A stretch of 64,000 nt of DNA from Actinopolymorpha singaporensis (GTDB taxonomy: Bacteria > Actinomycetota > Actinomycetes > Propionibacteriales > Actinopolymorphaceae): assembly GCF_900104745.1 (NCBI RefSeq), contig NZ_LT629732.1, positions 6,311,981 to 6,375,980 of the forward strand, read 5' to 3'. Under the pieces are notes generated by a model. It saw nothing but the letters and a program-made list of their open reading frames with translations. It had not been told where the DNA came from and made no database searches. The translations under genes were made by a program, and so were the position numbers. This document shows, in pieces, positions 46,888 to 54,673 of this stretch (its first letter is position 1; the number at the start of each line of letters is the position of its first letter).

Positions 46888-47243
46888 GACACCTCCGACG
46901 ACGGCTCCGTCAGCCGGGCGGTGATCGCCTCCTCCAGCTCCCCGACCGTACGCCGGAACTCCGTGTCCAGGTCGACGTCGTACAGCTTGGCGAGCACCAG
47001 CACCGACCACAGGCAGTCGGCCAGCTCGTGGTGCAGCACCTCCCTGCCACCCGGCATCTCCCGAGCACCTTCCTGGGCCATCACCAGCTTGGCCAGGTCA
47101 CCCACGTCGCCGACGAAGCCGAGCATGAACTCCTCGCGGTTCCACGTACGCCCGCGCTCCTTGTGGTTGAGCTCGTCGTAGAGAGCGTGCACCCACATCG
47201 CGTGTTCGGTGAGCTGGTCGAGATTCAGCCGGTCGCCGGTCAT
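46884..47243 (-). CDS. MazG-like nucleotide pyrophosphohydrolase-fold protein
   Basis: The 119-residue all-helical protein has the MazG/HisE pattern GFVGDVGDLAKLV and LHHELADCLWSVLVLAKLYDVDL. Asp replaces some of the usual metal-binding Glu residues in the first motif (GDVGD for ExGE), so activity may be changed. Its stop overlaps the start of the MutL-type ATPase, an unusual pairing. Nucleotide clean-up is the family role; here it is inference. Confidence 0.75.
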   Translation of the reverse strand: MTGDRLNLDQLTEHAMWVHALYDELNHKERGRTWNREEFMLGFVGDVGDLAKLVMAQEGAREMPGGREVLHHELADCLWSVLVLAKLYDVDLDTEFRRTVGELEEAITARLTEPSSEVS

Positions 47244-47273
47244 CGGCTCAGCGTAGTTGCACCCAGGTCGGAG

Positions 47274-48148
47274 CTACCTCCATCTCCGTGTTCGCGGGTC
47301 CCACTGACTGTTGGCAACGGTCCCTGCCAGAGCGGGGTCGGCAAACGCGATCAGCGCGCCGAGCAGATCGAGAAAGGACGACGGTAGGCGGTCGTCCAAG
47401 CCCTGTTTGCGTCGCCAGGCAGACCACCGTGCCTGGGCCAGTGCGGCGTACCCGTCGAGGACGTCGACAAGCGGCAACAACTCCGCGTGGCGATACGCCG
47501 CGACCTCGGCGATGGCGCCCTGTAGTTCGGCTCCCCCTACAGGATGAAGCCCCGTAAGGAGGTAGAGGTCGGCGAAGTCGCGCCACCGCGTGTTGACGGT
47601 GCCGCGTTGCAGTGCGGTGGTGATCTTCTCCGCGTAGACCATGGGCAACGGATAGCCAGGCAGGGCGATCTTCCCACCGAGGAGCCTGGGCAGTTCGACG
47701 ATTCGTGGATCCGGCCAGATCGGGTCGCCGATATTGATGTCGACGTGCAAGCTGAGCTTTGCACTGGCCAGGGTCGCGGTCAGCGTTACGCGCACGCCGC
47801 TGTACTCGTCATCGTCCCGGATGACCTCTGCCGTTGCGGCGGCAGTGTCGAAACGTAGTCCGTCGTCAACAGATACTGCTGCTATGTCACGCACGAGCTG
47901 CAGCACGTCCCCGAGCTCTCCGCTGATCGCTTCGGACGGCGGGCGTTGTAGGCGGCAAGGAGTACGCCGCCCTTGAGCACCAACTTGTCGGCGTGCCGGG
48001 AGATGGTGAGGCGAATGAGGAAGCCCTCGAGGGCGTAGAGCTGGTGCAGTTCGTCGGTGGGGCGATGCTGGGTGCGGGCGAGGTTCTGCAGGTCCAGATA
48101 TGCGCGGCCGTCGACGGTGGCTCGGGTGGGCCGGCGGAGAACGGTCAT
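47274..48148 (-). pseudogene. Decayed AbiEii-type toxin (nucleotidyltransferase), frameshifted
   Basis: Two reading frames together make one AbiEii/DUF1814 protein. The first (from ATG 48148) ends KLVLKGGVLLAAYNARRP and then runs out of frame to a stop. The second resumes as AISGELGDVLQLVRDIAAV and continues to 47274 with the conserved IGDPIWPDPRIVELPRLLGG and NTRWRDFADLYLLTG blocks. The join near 47932 lacks the expected T-x-D-I-D-L-Q segment, that is, the catalytic Asp pair of the nucleotidyltransferase. A deletion of about 20 or more bases therefore removed the active site and shifted frame. ATGA overlap with the antitoxin is intact. Confidence 0.85.
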
Positions 48149-48753
48149 TGCAGTATCTCCAGGGTGTCGCGCAACGCCGGTTCGGCCTGGGGGAACGACT
48201 GGGCCACCCTCAGGAGTGTTGCGGGCTGCGCGCCGCGACGTCTCAGCCAGCGGCGTAGTGCCTCTACTGCCACCTCGGGTCCTTCGACGTGGCGGAGCCG
48301 GAAGACGTCGATGATGCAGCGCTCCGGGCTGTACAGCCCAATGCTTGTCTGCGCGGTCAGCGCCAGTTCGTCGCGGCCGATGGTGAAGGTGTTCGGGGCG
48401 AAAGCATGCCAGCTGACCGGCGCCTCTACGCGCGGCGGCCGCCGTCCCCGGGGAAGAGCGACGTCGATGCGAGGCGGTATGACGTCGCTCAGCCCGTGCT
48501 GTGCCAGCGCGGTCGTCAGGCAGAGCGTCGCCTGTGGCGCTCGGTACGCGATCTCCAGCAGGTCCGGATCACCCTCGGCCGCCGCGTCGACCCGGCGGAA
48601 CAGGCCGCGCCCGAGTTGTTCGATATCTCCCGCATCACGCAGCGCGTACAGTCTCCTGTCCGAGAGGCCGCCCGCCCGCGCCTCGGAGTAGGTGAACGTC
48701 GCCGGCAAACCAGCGAGGATGTCTGCTGTGGCTGGCTCGGTCGATCGCGCCAT
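48145..48753 (-). CDS. AbiEi-type antitoxin / autorepressor
   Basis: The 202-residue protein starts with a winged helix (FTYSEARAGGLSDRRLYALRD, DAGDIEQLGRGLFRRVD). The AbiEi C-terminal domain follows (ALAQHGLSDVIPPRIDVALPRG, YSPERCIIDVFRLRH). In AbiE systems this protein represses its own operon by binding inverted repeats and counters the AbiEii nucleotidyltransferase. Here the toxin is broken, leaving the antitoxin intact. ATG 48753 directly follows a 17-base operator arm, so no ribosome binding site exists and the message may be leaderless or nearly so. Confidence 0.85.
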   Translation of the reverse strand: MARSTEPATADILAGLPATFTYSEARAGGLSDRRLYALRDAGDIEQLGRGLFRRVDAAAEGDPDLLEIAYRAPQATLCLTTALAQHGLSDVIPPRIDVALPRGRRPPRVEAPVSWHAFAPNTFTIGRDELALTAQTSIGLYSPERCIIDVFRLRHVEGPEVAVEALRRWLRRRGAQPATLLRVAQSFPQAEPALRDTLEILQ

Positions 48754-48800
48754 GGAGGAAACCGTATACAGGTCCGGGGGGTGTGTATACGGTTTCCTCC
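48754..48800. promoter_or_regulatory. AbiEi inverted-repeat operator
   Basis: Two perfect 17-base arms (GGAGGAAACCGTATACA at 48754-48770 and its complement at 48784-48800) are separated by 13 bases, with GTATAC inside each arm. The near arm abuts the antitoxin ATG. This matches the paired inverted repeats bound cooperatively by AbiEi in studied AbiE systems; the exact site here is inference. Confidence 0.8.
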
Positions 48801-48819
48801 GCGCGAGGAAGCGGCGGCC

Positions 48820-49971
48820 CTAGCCGAGGGCCTGGGCGAGGTCCTGCAGCAGGTCGTCGGCAGTCTCGATGCCGACCGAGAGCCGCACCAGGTCGTCGGG
48901 CACCTCCAGCGGTGAGCCCGCCGCGCTGGCGTGCGTCATCCGGCCCGGGTGCTCGATCAGCGACTCGATGCCGCCCAGCGACTCGGCGAGGGTGAACACC
49001 CGGGTGCGCTCGCAGACCTCGGCAGCCGCCGCGGCGCCCTCGGCGTGCCGGAACGACACGATGCCGCCGTACCGCCGCATCTGTTTGGCCGCGACCTCGT
49101 GGCCCGCGTGCTCGGGCAGCCCGGGGTAGAGCACCCGGCCGACCTTCGGGTGGGCCTGCAGGAACGAAGCGATCCGCTCGGCGTTGTCGCAGTGGCGTTC
49201 CATCCGTACGGCAAGGGTCTTCAGCCCGCGCAGCACCAGCCACGAATCGAACGGCCCGGCCACCGCGCCCATTGAGTTCTGGTGGAACGCCAGCCGCTCG
49301 CCGAGTTCGGCGTTGTTGGTGACCAGCGCACCGCCGACGACGTCGGAGTGCCCGCCGCAGTACTTCGTCGTCGAGTGCACGACCACGTCGGCGCCCAGGG
49401 TGAGCGGCTGCTGGAGGTACGGCGAGGCGAACGTGTTGTCGACGACCAGCAGCGCACCGGCCTCGTGCGCGACGTCTGCCAGGGCCCCGATGTCGGCGAC
49501 CGAGAGCAGCGGGTTCGTCGGCGTCTCCACCCACACCACTGAGGTGGGCCGGGCCTGGACGGCCGCCCGGACCGCCGTCACGTCGGACACGTGCGCCGGC
49601 GTGTGCTCGACCCCCCAGGGCTGGGCGACCTTCGAGAAGAGCCGGTAGGTGCCGCCGTAGGCGTCGTTGGGGATGACCACGTGGTCGCCGGGCCGGCAGA
49701 CGCTGCGCAGCAGGGTGTCCTCGGCGGCCATGCCGCTGGCGAACGCGAACCCGCGTACTCCCTGCTCCAGCGCGGCCAGGCACTCCTCCAGCGCCGCGCG
49801 GGTGGGGTTCTGCGTACGTGAGTACTCGTAGCCCTGCCGGGGCCGCCCAACGCCATCCTGCGCGTAGGTGCTGGTGGCGAAGATCGGCGTGATCACCGCG
49901 CCTGTTGCCGAGTCGGGCTCCTGACCTGCGTGGATGGCCTGGGTCTCGAAGCCGCGGTGCTGCTCGTTCAT
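48820..49971 (-). CDS. metB: Cystathionine gamma-synthase-family PLP enzyme
   Basis: The 383-residue enzyme has ETQAIHAGQEPDSATGAV, PIFATSTYAQ, YEYSRTQNPTRAALE, FASGMAAEDTLL, and the PLP lysine in HSTTKYCGGHSDVVGG near 201. These mark the Cys/Met metabolism family. Cystathionine gamma-synthase (succinyl- or acetylhomoserine plus cysteine) is the common actinobacterial call; cystathionine gamma-lyase is the alternative. ATG 49971 overlaps the YczE-like stop (ATGA). Confidence 0.85.
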   Translation of the reverse strand: MNEQHRGFETQAIHAGQEPDSATGAVITPIFATSTYAQDGVGRPRQGYEYSRTQNPTRAALEECLAALEQGVRGFAFASGMAAEDTLLRSVCRPGDHVVIPNDAYGGTYRLFSKVAQPWGVEHTPAHVSDVTAVRAAVQARPTSVVWVETPTNPLLSVADIGALADVAHEAGALLVVDNTFASPYLQQPLTLGADVVVHSTTKYCGGHSDVVGGALVTNNAELGERLAFHQNSMGAVAGPFDSWLVLRGLKTLAVRMERHCDNAERIASFLQAHPKVGRVLYPGLPEHAGHEVAAKQMRRYGGIVSFRHAEGAAAAAEVCERTRVFTLAESLGGIESLIEHPGRMTHASAAGSPLEVPDDLVRLSVGIETADDLLQDLAQALG

Positions 49972-50762
49972 GGTCCCGAGGCTATCCGGGACGGCTCCGG
50001 CAGGCGGGGACCAGGCCGGGTCGGCACGGTGAGTCGCGGCAGCAGCGCGTGCACGAGCGGGCCGATCCCGAGCGCGTACACCACCGTGCCGACACCGACG
50101 GTGCCGCCGAGCAGCCAGCCGATGGCGAGGACGACCACCTCGATGGAGGTCCGGACAACCCGGACCGATCCGCCGGTACGCCCCACGAGGCCGGTCATCA
50201 GGCCGTCCCGCGGTCCCGGCCCGAGGCGGGCACCGATGTAGGCCGCGGTGGCGACGGCGTTCAGGACCACCCCGCCGAGCATGAACGCGATCCGGGCGGC
50301 CAGCGGGTCCGGGGCCGGCAGCACCGCGAGGGTGAGGTCGACCGCCACCCCGACGAGGAGCGCGTTGCTCACCGTGCCCAGCCCGGGCCACTGGCGCAGC
50401 GGGATCCAGGCCAGCAGGACGACCAGGCTGACCAGGATGACGATCGTCCCGAACGACAGCGGCATCCGTACGGCCAGGCCCTGGTGGAAGACGTCCCACG
50501 GGTCCAGGCCGAGGTCGCCGCGGATCATCAACGCCATCGAGACGCCGTACAACGCGAGGCCGGCGTACAACTGGGGCAGTCGGCGTCCCAGCCGGCCGGT
50601 GCGCAGCGCGCCCAGCGGACCGGACGCATCCCTGGGCTGCCGGTCATGATCCCCGGGCTCGGCATGATCGTTGGGTGGCTGGGCCTGATCTCTGGGCGGC
50701 TGGACCTGATCTCTGGGCGGCTGGACCTGATCTCTGGGCGGCTGGGCCTGATCGTTGGGCAC
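49968..50762 (-). CDS. YczE/YitT-like integral membrane protein
   Basis: The 264-residue protein has five or six membrane helices: LYAGLALYGVSMALMI, then RGDLGLDPWDVFHQGLA, which is the family signature, SFGTIVILVSLVVLLAWIPL and later VVLAIGWLLGGTVGVGTVVY. Function of the family is unknown. The first 40 residues are a hydrophilic DQ-x-QPPR repeat array. GTG 50762 has AGGA seven bases upstream; GTG 50780 is an alternative. It overlaps the cystathionine synthase gene start. Confidence 0.75.
   Translation of the reverse strand: MPNDQAQPPRDQVQPPRDQVQPPRDQAQPPNDHAEPGDHDRQPRDASGPLGALRTGRLGRRLPQLYAGLALYGVSMALMIRGDLGLDPWDVFHQGLAVRMPLSFGTIVILVSLVVLLAWIPLRQWPGLGTVSNALLVGVAVDLTLAVLPAPDPLAARIAFMLGGVVLNAVATAAYIGARLGPGPRDGLMTGLVGRTGGSVRVVRTSIEVVVLAIGWLLGGTVGVGTVVYALGIGPLVHALLPRLTVPTRPGPRLPEPSRIASGP
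50665..50762. repeat. 21-base coding tandem repeat
   Basis: Four full 21-base units plus a 14-base partial (50665-50685, 50686-50706, 50707-50727, 50728-50748, 50749-50762) encode DQVQPPR-type heptads at the N-terminus of the YczE-like protein. Two units are identical. Confidence 0.85.
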
Positions 50763-50947
50763 CGTCCGATCCTGCGCCACGCCCGCCCGCGAGTTCCACC
50801 GGGTTCCACGGGGGCGAGCGCGGCGGCGCGGATGCCCCTGTGTCCCGGTCGGGGAATTCGGCACCTGCGGGCCCGCGTTGAGCAGGACGGGGAATCGCGT
50901 CCGGAACCCCGTCGAGTACGCAGGTCGCAGCGAGGAGAGGGTGGCCC

Positions 50948-51586
50948 ATGAGCTTGTTCCGCCGTAAGGCCGAGATGCCCAGCCCGGAGAACGCACTGCC
51001 CGGCCGGCCCGAGCGCCCCTTCACCGTCGCGGAGCGCCACCTCGTACTCGGCACCCCGCTGGAGGGGCCCGTACCCGACGGCCACGAGGTCGCGTTGTTC
51101 GGCCTCGGCTGCTTCTGGGGCGCCGAGGAGATCTACTGGCAGCTGCCCGGCGTGTGGTCCACCTCGGTCGGGTACGCCGGCGGCATCACCCCGAACCCGA
51201 CGTACGAGGAGGTCTGCTCCGGCCGCACCGGGCACACCGAGGCCGTTCGCGTGGTCTACGACCCCGCACGGGTGTCGTACGCCGACCTGGTGAAGACGTT
51301 CTTCACGGTGCACGACCCGACCCAGGGGATGCGCCAGGGCAACGACATCGGCACGCAGTACCGCTCGGCGATCTACTACACGACGCCGGAGCAGGCAGAG
51401 GTCGCCGAGCAGTTGCGCACGGCGTACGGCAAGGCGATCGCCGACCGCGGGTACGGCGAGATCACGACCGAGATCGCGCCGGCGCCGACGTACTACCTCG
51501 CGGAGGACGGGCACCAGCAGTACCTGGCGAAGAACCCGCACGGCTACCGCTGCCACGCCAACACCGGCGTACCGTTCCCCGCGTGA
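50948..51586 (+). CDS. msrA: Peptide methionine sulfoxide reductase MsrA
   Basis: The 212-residue enzyme has the catalytic [15 protein letters not shown] (Cys near 54), [25 protein letters not shown], and [14 protein letters not shown]. It reduces methionine-S-sulfoxide in proteins. The C-terminal Cys (GYRCHANTG) can resolve the disulphide. GAGGAGAGGG precedes ATG 50948. Divergent from the YczE-like gene. Confidence 0.95.
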   Translation: MSLFRRKAEMPSPENALPGRPERPFTVAERHLVLGTPLEGPVPDGHEVALFGLGCFWGAEEIYWQLPGVWSTSVGYAGGITPNPTYEEVCSGRTGHTEAVRVVYDPARVSYADLVKTFFTVHDPTQGMRQGNDIGTQYRSAIYYTTPEQAEVAEQLRTAYGKAIADRGYGEITTEIAPAPTYYLAEDGHQQYLAKNPHGYRCHANTGVPFPA

Positions 51587-51636
51587 TCGGCGCCGCGTGA
51601 TCGGCGCCGCGTGATCCGCGCCGCATGGTCGGCTCC
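51581..51636. repeat. 14-base tandem repeat after msrA
   Basis: Four units follow one another: two identical GCGTGATCGGCGCC (51581-51594, 51595-51608), one with one change (51609-51622), and one with three changes (51623-51636). The first overlaps the msrA stop codon. Each of the first two holds the palindrome GGCGCC. Confidence 0.8.
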
Positions 51637-51719
51637 GGGTGATCCTGTCGATTCCGCGTCCCGCCGTTCGTCGAGGGGGTGACGGCGGACACCTGGTCCG
51701 CCAGGCGGGAGGAGCAGTC

Positions 51720-52079
51720 ATGGCCGAGTACCTCATCTACTTCAACCAGCAGTGGGTCGGTGACCACTCCGAGGAGTGGTTCCGCGGGCGAGGTCCGCTC
51801 GCCCGGGCGGTCGTGGAGGAGATGAAGGCCGCCGGCGTGTTGGTGTTCACCGGGGGGCTGGAGGAGGAAACCGAGGATGCCTTCAGCGCCGACGCGACCA
51901 GCGGCACCCTGTTGATCACCGACGGGCCCTACGTGGAGACCAAGGAGTTCCTGGGCGGGCTTGCCATCGTGGACGTGGCCGACGACGAGGCGGCCAAGCT
52001 GTGGGCCGGCAAGATCGCGGAGGCGTGCGGCTGGCCTCAGGAGGTACGCCGCTTCAAGTCGCGGGCACAATCCTCGTGA
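51720..52079 (+). CDS. YCII-related / DGPF-type protein
   Basis: The 119-residue ferredoxin-like alpha/beta protein contains VVEEMKAAGVLVFTGGLEEE and ITDGPYVETKEFLGGLAIVDV, close to the YCII/DGPF (PhnB-like) proteins often found near ECF sigma factors. Function unknown. GGAGGAG lies before ATG 51720. Confidence 0.82.
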   Translation: MAEYLIYFNQQWVGDHSEEWFRGRGPLARAVVEEMKAAGVLVFTGGLEEETEDAFSADATSGTLLITDGPYVETKEFLGGLAIVDVADDEAAKLWAGKIAEACGWPQEVRRFKSRAQSS

Positions 52080-52249
52080 TCGAGCCGCGGTCGGCCCGCT
52101 TCACGCAGGTGAGGACCCTGCTGAGGCAGTGGCGCCTACGGGCAATGGCCTACGCCCGGCCCGGGTATCGGGAGGCGATCCAGGACGGCATCGAAGGCCG
52201 GGAAGATGCCTTTGTCCGCTACATCCCGCCAGACTGGGTGGCGGGTTGA
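52076..52249 (+). CDS. Possible 57-residue small protein
   Basis: GTG 52076 overlaps the YCII stop (GTGA). The frame encodes a basic N-terminus then RPGYREAIQDGIEGREDAF and stops at 52249. Codon choice is less biased than in neighbours and I know no family. It may be a coupled small protein or a remnant. Confidence 0.3.
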   Translation: MIEPRSARFTQVRTLLRQWRLRAMAYARPGYREAIQDGIEGREDAFVRYIPPDWVAG

Positions 52250-52345
52250 CGCACGGTAGCGTCAGCCTGGCGACAGACGGGCGTAGAGGCTCGCCAAGCA
52301 GCGCTTCTCACGTACTCCCGCACTGAACCCTGGCGAGCAGGCGAC

Positions 52346-52383
52346 GGTCGGGCGGCGGCGAGTGAGCACGCCGCCGCCCGACC
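52346..52383. terminator. Hairpin terminator
   Basis: Perfect 15-base arms (52346-52360 and 52369-52383) surround an eight-base loop. The hairpin sits between the YCII region and the convergent small gene at 52399, serving either side. Confidence 0.8.
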
Positions 52384-52398
52384 GGCAGACCGGGCGAG

Positions 52399-52737
52399 CT
52401 AGCGGCGAGCGGCTGCGGCGGGGACGGGCGCCTTCGTTGCCTTGCCCGTCTCGGAGCCCGCACCCGGGGCCGCGCCGGCCTGAGTGGCCGCCTCGGCCGC
52501 CTCCGCCCCCTTGGCTACGGGGCAGCCGGACCGCTGTGCCTTCGCGATCACCTCGAACTCCCCGGGGAAGAGCACGGTGTAACGGACGTCACCGTCCGCG
52601 CCGAGGTCGATCAGATAGGACCGGTCGGGCTTGTCGTGGGTGTCGAAGACGACTCCCTGGGTGCCGGTTTCGATGACCTGGAAACCGCTGCGGATCTCAA
52701 CCGTGGTGCGTATTCGGTCTCCGAGTGCAACCTTCAT
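52399..52737 (-). CDS. Small beta-rich protein of unknown function
   Basis: The 112-residue protein has a beta-rich front half (VALGDRIRTTVEIRSGFQVI, GVVFDTHDKPDRSYLIDL) resembling small SH3-like barrels. An Ala/Gly/Lys-rich disordered tail follows. I do not recognise the family. GGAGA precedes ATG 52737. It is divergent from the PucR-type gene across 247 bases with no other feature seen. Confidence 0.65.
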   Translation of the reverse strand: MKVALGDRIRTTVEIRSGFQVIETGTQGVVFDTHDKPDRSYLIDLGADGDVRYTVLFPGEFEVIAKAQRSGCPVAKGAEAAEAATQAGAAPGAGSETGKATKAPVPAAAARR

Positions 52738-52984
52738 GCCGTGGTCTCCTCAGGCGCGGGCCGCGGATCCCTGTTCCCTGCGCGACGGGTCGGCGTGACC
52801 GGCACGAGGCCGGTTTCGGCGACCCATCCGCCGCCGCACTGCTTCTCGTCGTGGATGGTGCCTTCCGCGTCGCGTGATCCCCGTCGCCGCCCGGCCGGCA
52901 GTCGGGGGTCCCCCGCGACGGTGATCAGTATGCAGACAATACGCCGCCGCCGCCCGCGAATCGCCTGATTTGCACGGCCCCTTT

Positions 52985-54397
52985 GTGACGGATGACAATC
53001 GCGGGGTGAACGGCGCGCCGGAGGGCCCGTGGACATCGCGGGGAGCCGCGGCGGCCCGGCGCGCCCTGGACGAGTTTGCGGCCGAGGTGCCGACCGTCGT
53101 GTTCGAGCGTCCGGAGGCCGGTTCGGCGGACCGGTCCCGCCCCCGGGCGCGTCAGCACGGCCCACCTCAGGGCGCGGGCGCCGGCCCGCAGACTCCCGGA
53201 TCACCGCCCCCAGGCAGGTCGCACGACTCGCTCGCCGGGGTGATCGAGGAGAACGTCCACCGCTACTTCCGCGCCGCGGACGAGCACCGGCTTCCCACTC
53301 GGGCCGAGCTGGCGGAGGTACGCGAGGACGCCGCCCGCCACGCCCGCGCGGACGTTCCCCTCGCCGACCTGCTCTCCGCGTACCACCTGAGCGCCCGGTC
53401 CGGCTGGGAGGAAGTCCTGTCGGCGGCCGACCAGAGCGAGCTGCGCCGGTGGAGCGAGCACCTGCTGGCCTACTTACGCTCCGTGACGGCCGCGGTCTCC
53501 AGCGGGTACGTCGAGGGGCACCAGGAGTTCCACGACGAGGAGAACACCGCCCGGCGGGCGTTGACCAAGGCGCTTCTGGCCGGCGAGCCCGCGTCCGCCC
53601 ACGCCGAGCGCGCGGGGATCAGCCTCACCACCAACCACGTGGTGCTCGTGTTCACCATCGGCGGAGCGGCCGACGTGGCCGCCGAGAAGGTCGGTCACCT
53701 GATCCAGGAGGAGCTGGACGCCTACGCCGGAACGCCCGTGCCCAGCGTTCTGGACGGGCGCCGCGGCGTCGCGCTCCTCCCCGGGCCCGGCGACACCCTG
53801 CCCTCGCTCGAGCTCGGGCTCACCTCGCTGGCCGAGCGGCTGGGCGCGGCGCTCACCGCTCCGGTCCGGGTCGGCGCCGAACGCGCGGTCGGGCTGTCCG
53901 CGATTCCGGACGCGGTGGACCAGGCCGAGGAGATAGCCCACCTTGCGTACGCCCTGGGCCGGCCGCCCGGTGCGTACGTCCTCAGCGACGTGCTGCTGGA
54001 GTACCAACTCACCCGGCCGGGACCGGGGCGGGACCGGCTGGCCCGGATCCTCGACTGTCTGGACAGGCATCCGCACCTGGTGGAGACGCTGCTCGCCTAC
54101 CAGCGCAGTGGGCACAACCGCCGCCAGGCCGCCGCCGAGCTCCACGTGCACCCGAACACCCTCGACTACCGCCTGAACCGCGTGGCGAAGCTGACCAGGC
54201 TCGATCCGGGCCGGCCGGCCGACGCCCAACTGCTGGCGGCCGCGGTGATCGCGCGCACGCCGCTGTCCGGGACTGAGCGATCAGCTTCCGCGCGGTGCGT
54301 ACATGATCACGGCCACGCCCACCAGGCAGATCGCGGCACCGAGCAGGTCCCACCGGTCCGGGCGGAACCGGTCGACGACGACTCCCCAGGCCAGTGA
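52985..54397 (+). CDS. PucR-family helix-turn-helix regulator
   Basis: About 470 residues: an N-terminal RsbRD/GGDEF-like sensor region ([38 protein letters not shown]) and a central domain precede the C-terminal PucR HTH_30 ([39 protein letters not shown]). Ligand and target unknown. Past the HTH, the last 39 codons run antisense through the 3' end of ynfA and look non-family ([13 protein letters not shown]). A frameshift that lost an earlier stop is possible. GTG 52985 or 53006 could start it; neither has a ribosome binding site. Confidence 0.8.
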   Translation: MTDDNRGVNGAPEGPWTSRGAAAARRALDEFAAEVPTVVFERPEAGSADRSRPRARQHGPPQGAGAGPQTPGSPPPGRSHDSLAGVIEENVHRYFRAADEHRLPTRAELAEVREDAARHARADVPLADLLSAYHLSARSGWEEVLSAADQSELRRWSEHLLAYLRSVTAAVSSGYVEGHQEFHDEENTARRALTKALLAGEPASAHAERAGISLTTNHVVLVFTIGGAADVAAEKVGHLIQEELDAYAGTPVPSVLDGRRGVALLPGPGDTLPSLELGLTSLAERLGAALTAPVRVGAERAVGLSAIPDAVDQAEEIAHLAYALGRPPGAYVLSDVLLEYQLTRPGPGRDRLARILDCLDRHPHLVETLLAYQRSGHNRRQAAAELHVHPNTLDYRLNRVAKLTRLDPGRPADAQLLAAAVIARTPLSGTERSASARCVHDHGHAHQADRGTEQVPPVRAEPVDDDSPGQ

Positions 54398-54616
54398 GCC
54401 GGCCACGAAGATCCCGCCGTACGCGGCCAGGATCCGGCCGAAGTTGGGGTCCGGCTGGAGGGTGGCGACGAAGCCGTAGGCCCCCAACGCGATGACGCCG
54501 GCGCCGATCCAGAGCAGGCCGCGGTGCTCGCGGACACCCTGCCAGACCAGCCACGCACCGCCGATCTCGGCGAGTGCCGCGACCACGAACAGAATCAGGG
54601 AACGCGTCACCGTCAC
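54281..54616 (-). CDS. ynfA: YnfA-family (UPF0060) membrane protein
   Basis: The 111-residue protein has four helices with the family motifs [38 protein letters not shown] and [20 protein letters not shown]. It is related in fold to small multidrug-resistance transporters; transport substrate is unproven. GTG 54616 (or GTG 54610). Its last 117 bases overlap the PucR gene antisense. Confidence 0.88.
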   Translation of the reverse strand: MTVTRSLILFVVAALAEIGGAWLVWQGVREHRGLLWIGAGVIALGAYGFVATLQPDPNFGRILAAYGGIFVAGSLAWGVVVDRFRPDRWDLLGAAICLVGVAVIMYAPRGS

Positions 54617-54673
54617 CCGTCGGACGCTACGGCACCACGGCGCCGCACCCGAACTCCGCCGGTCTCGCGGCGC

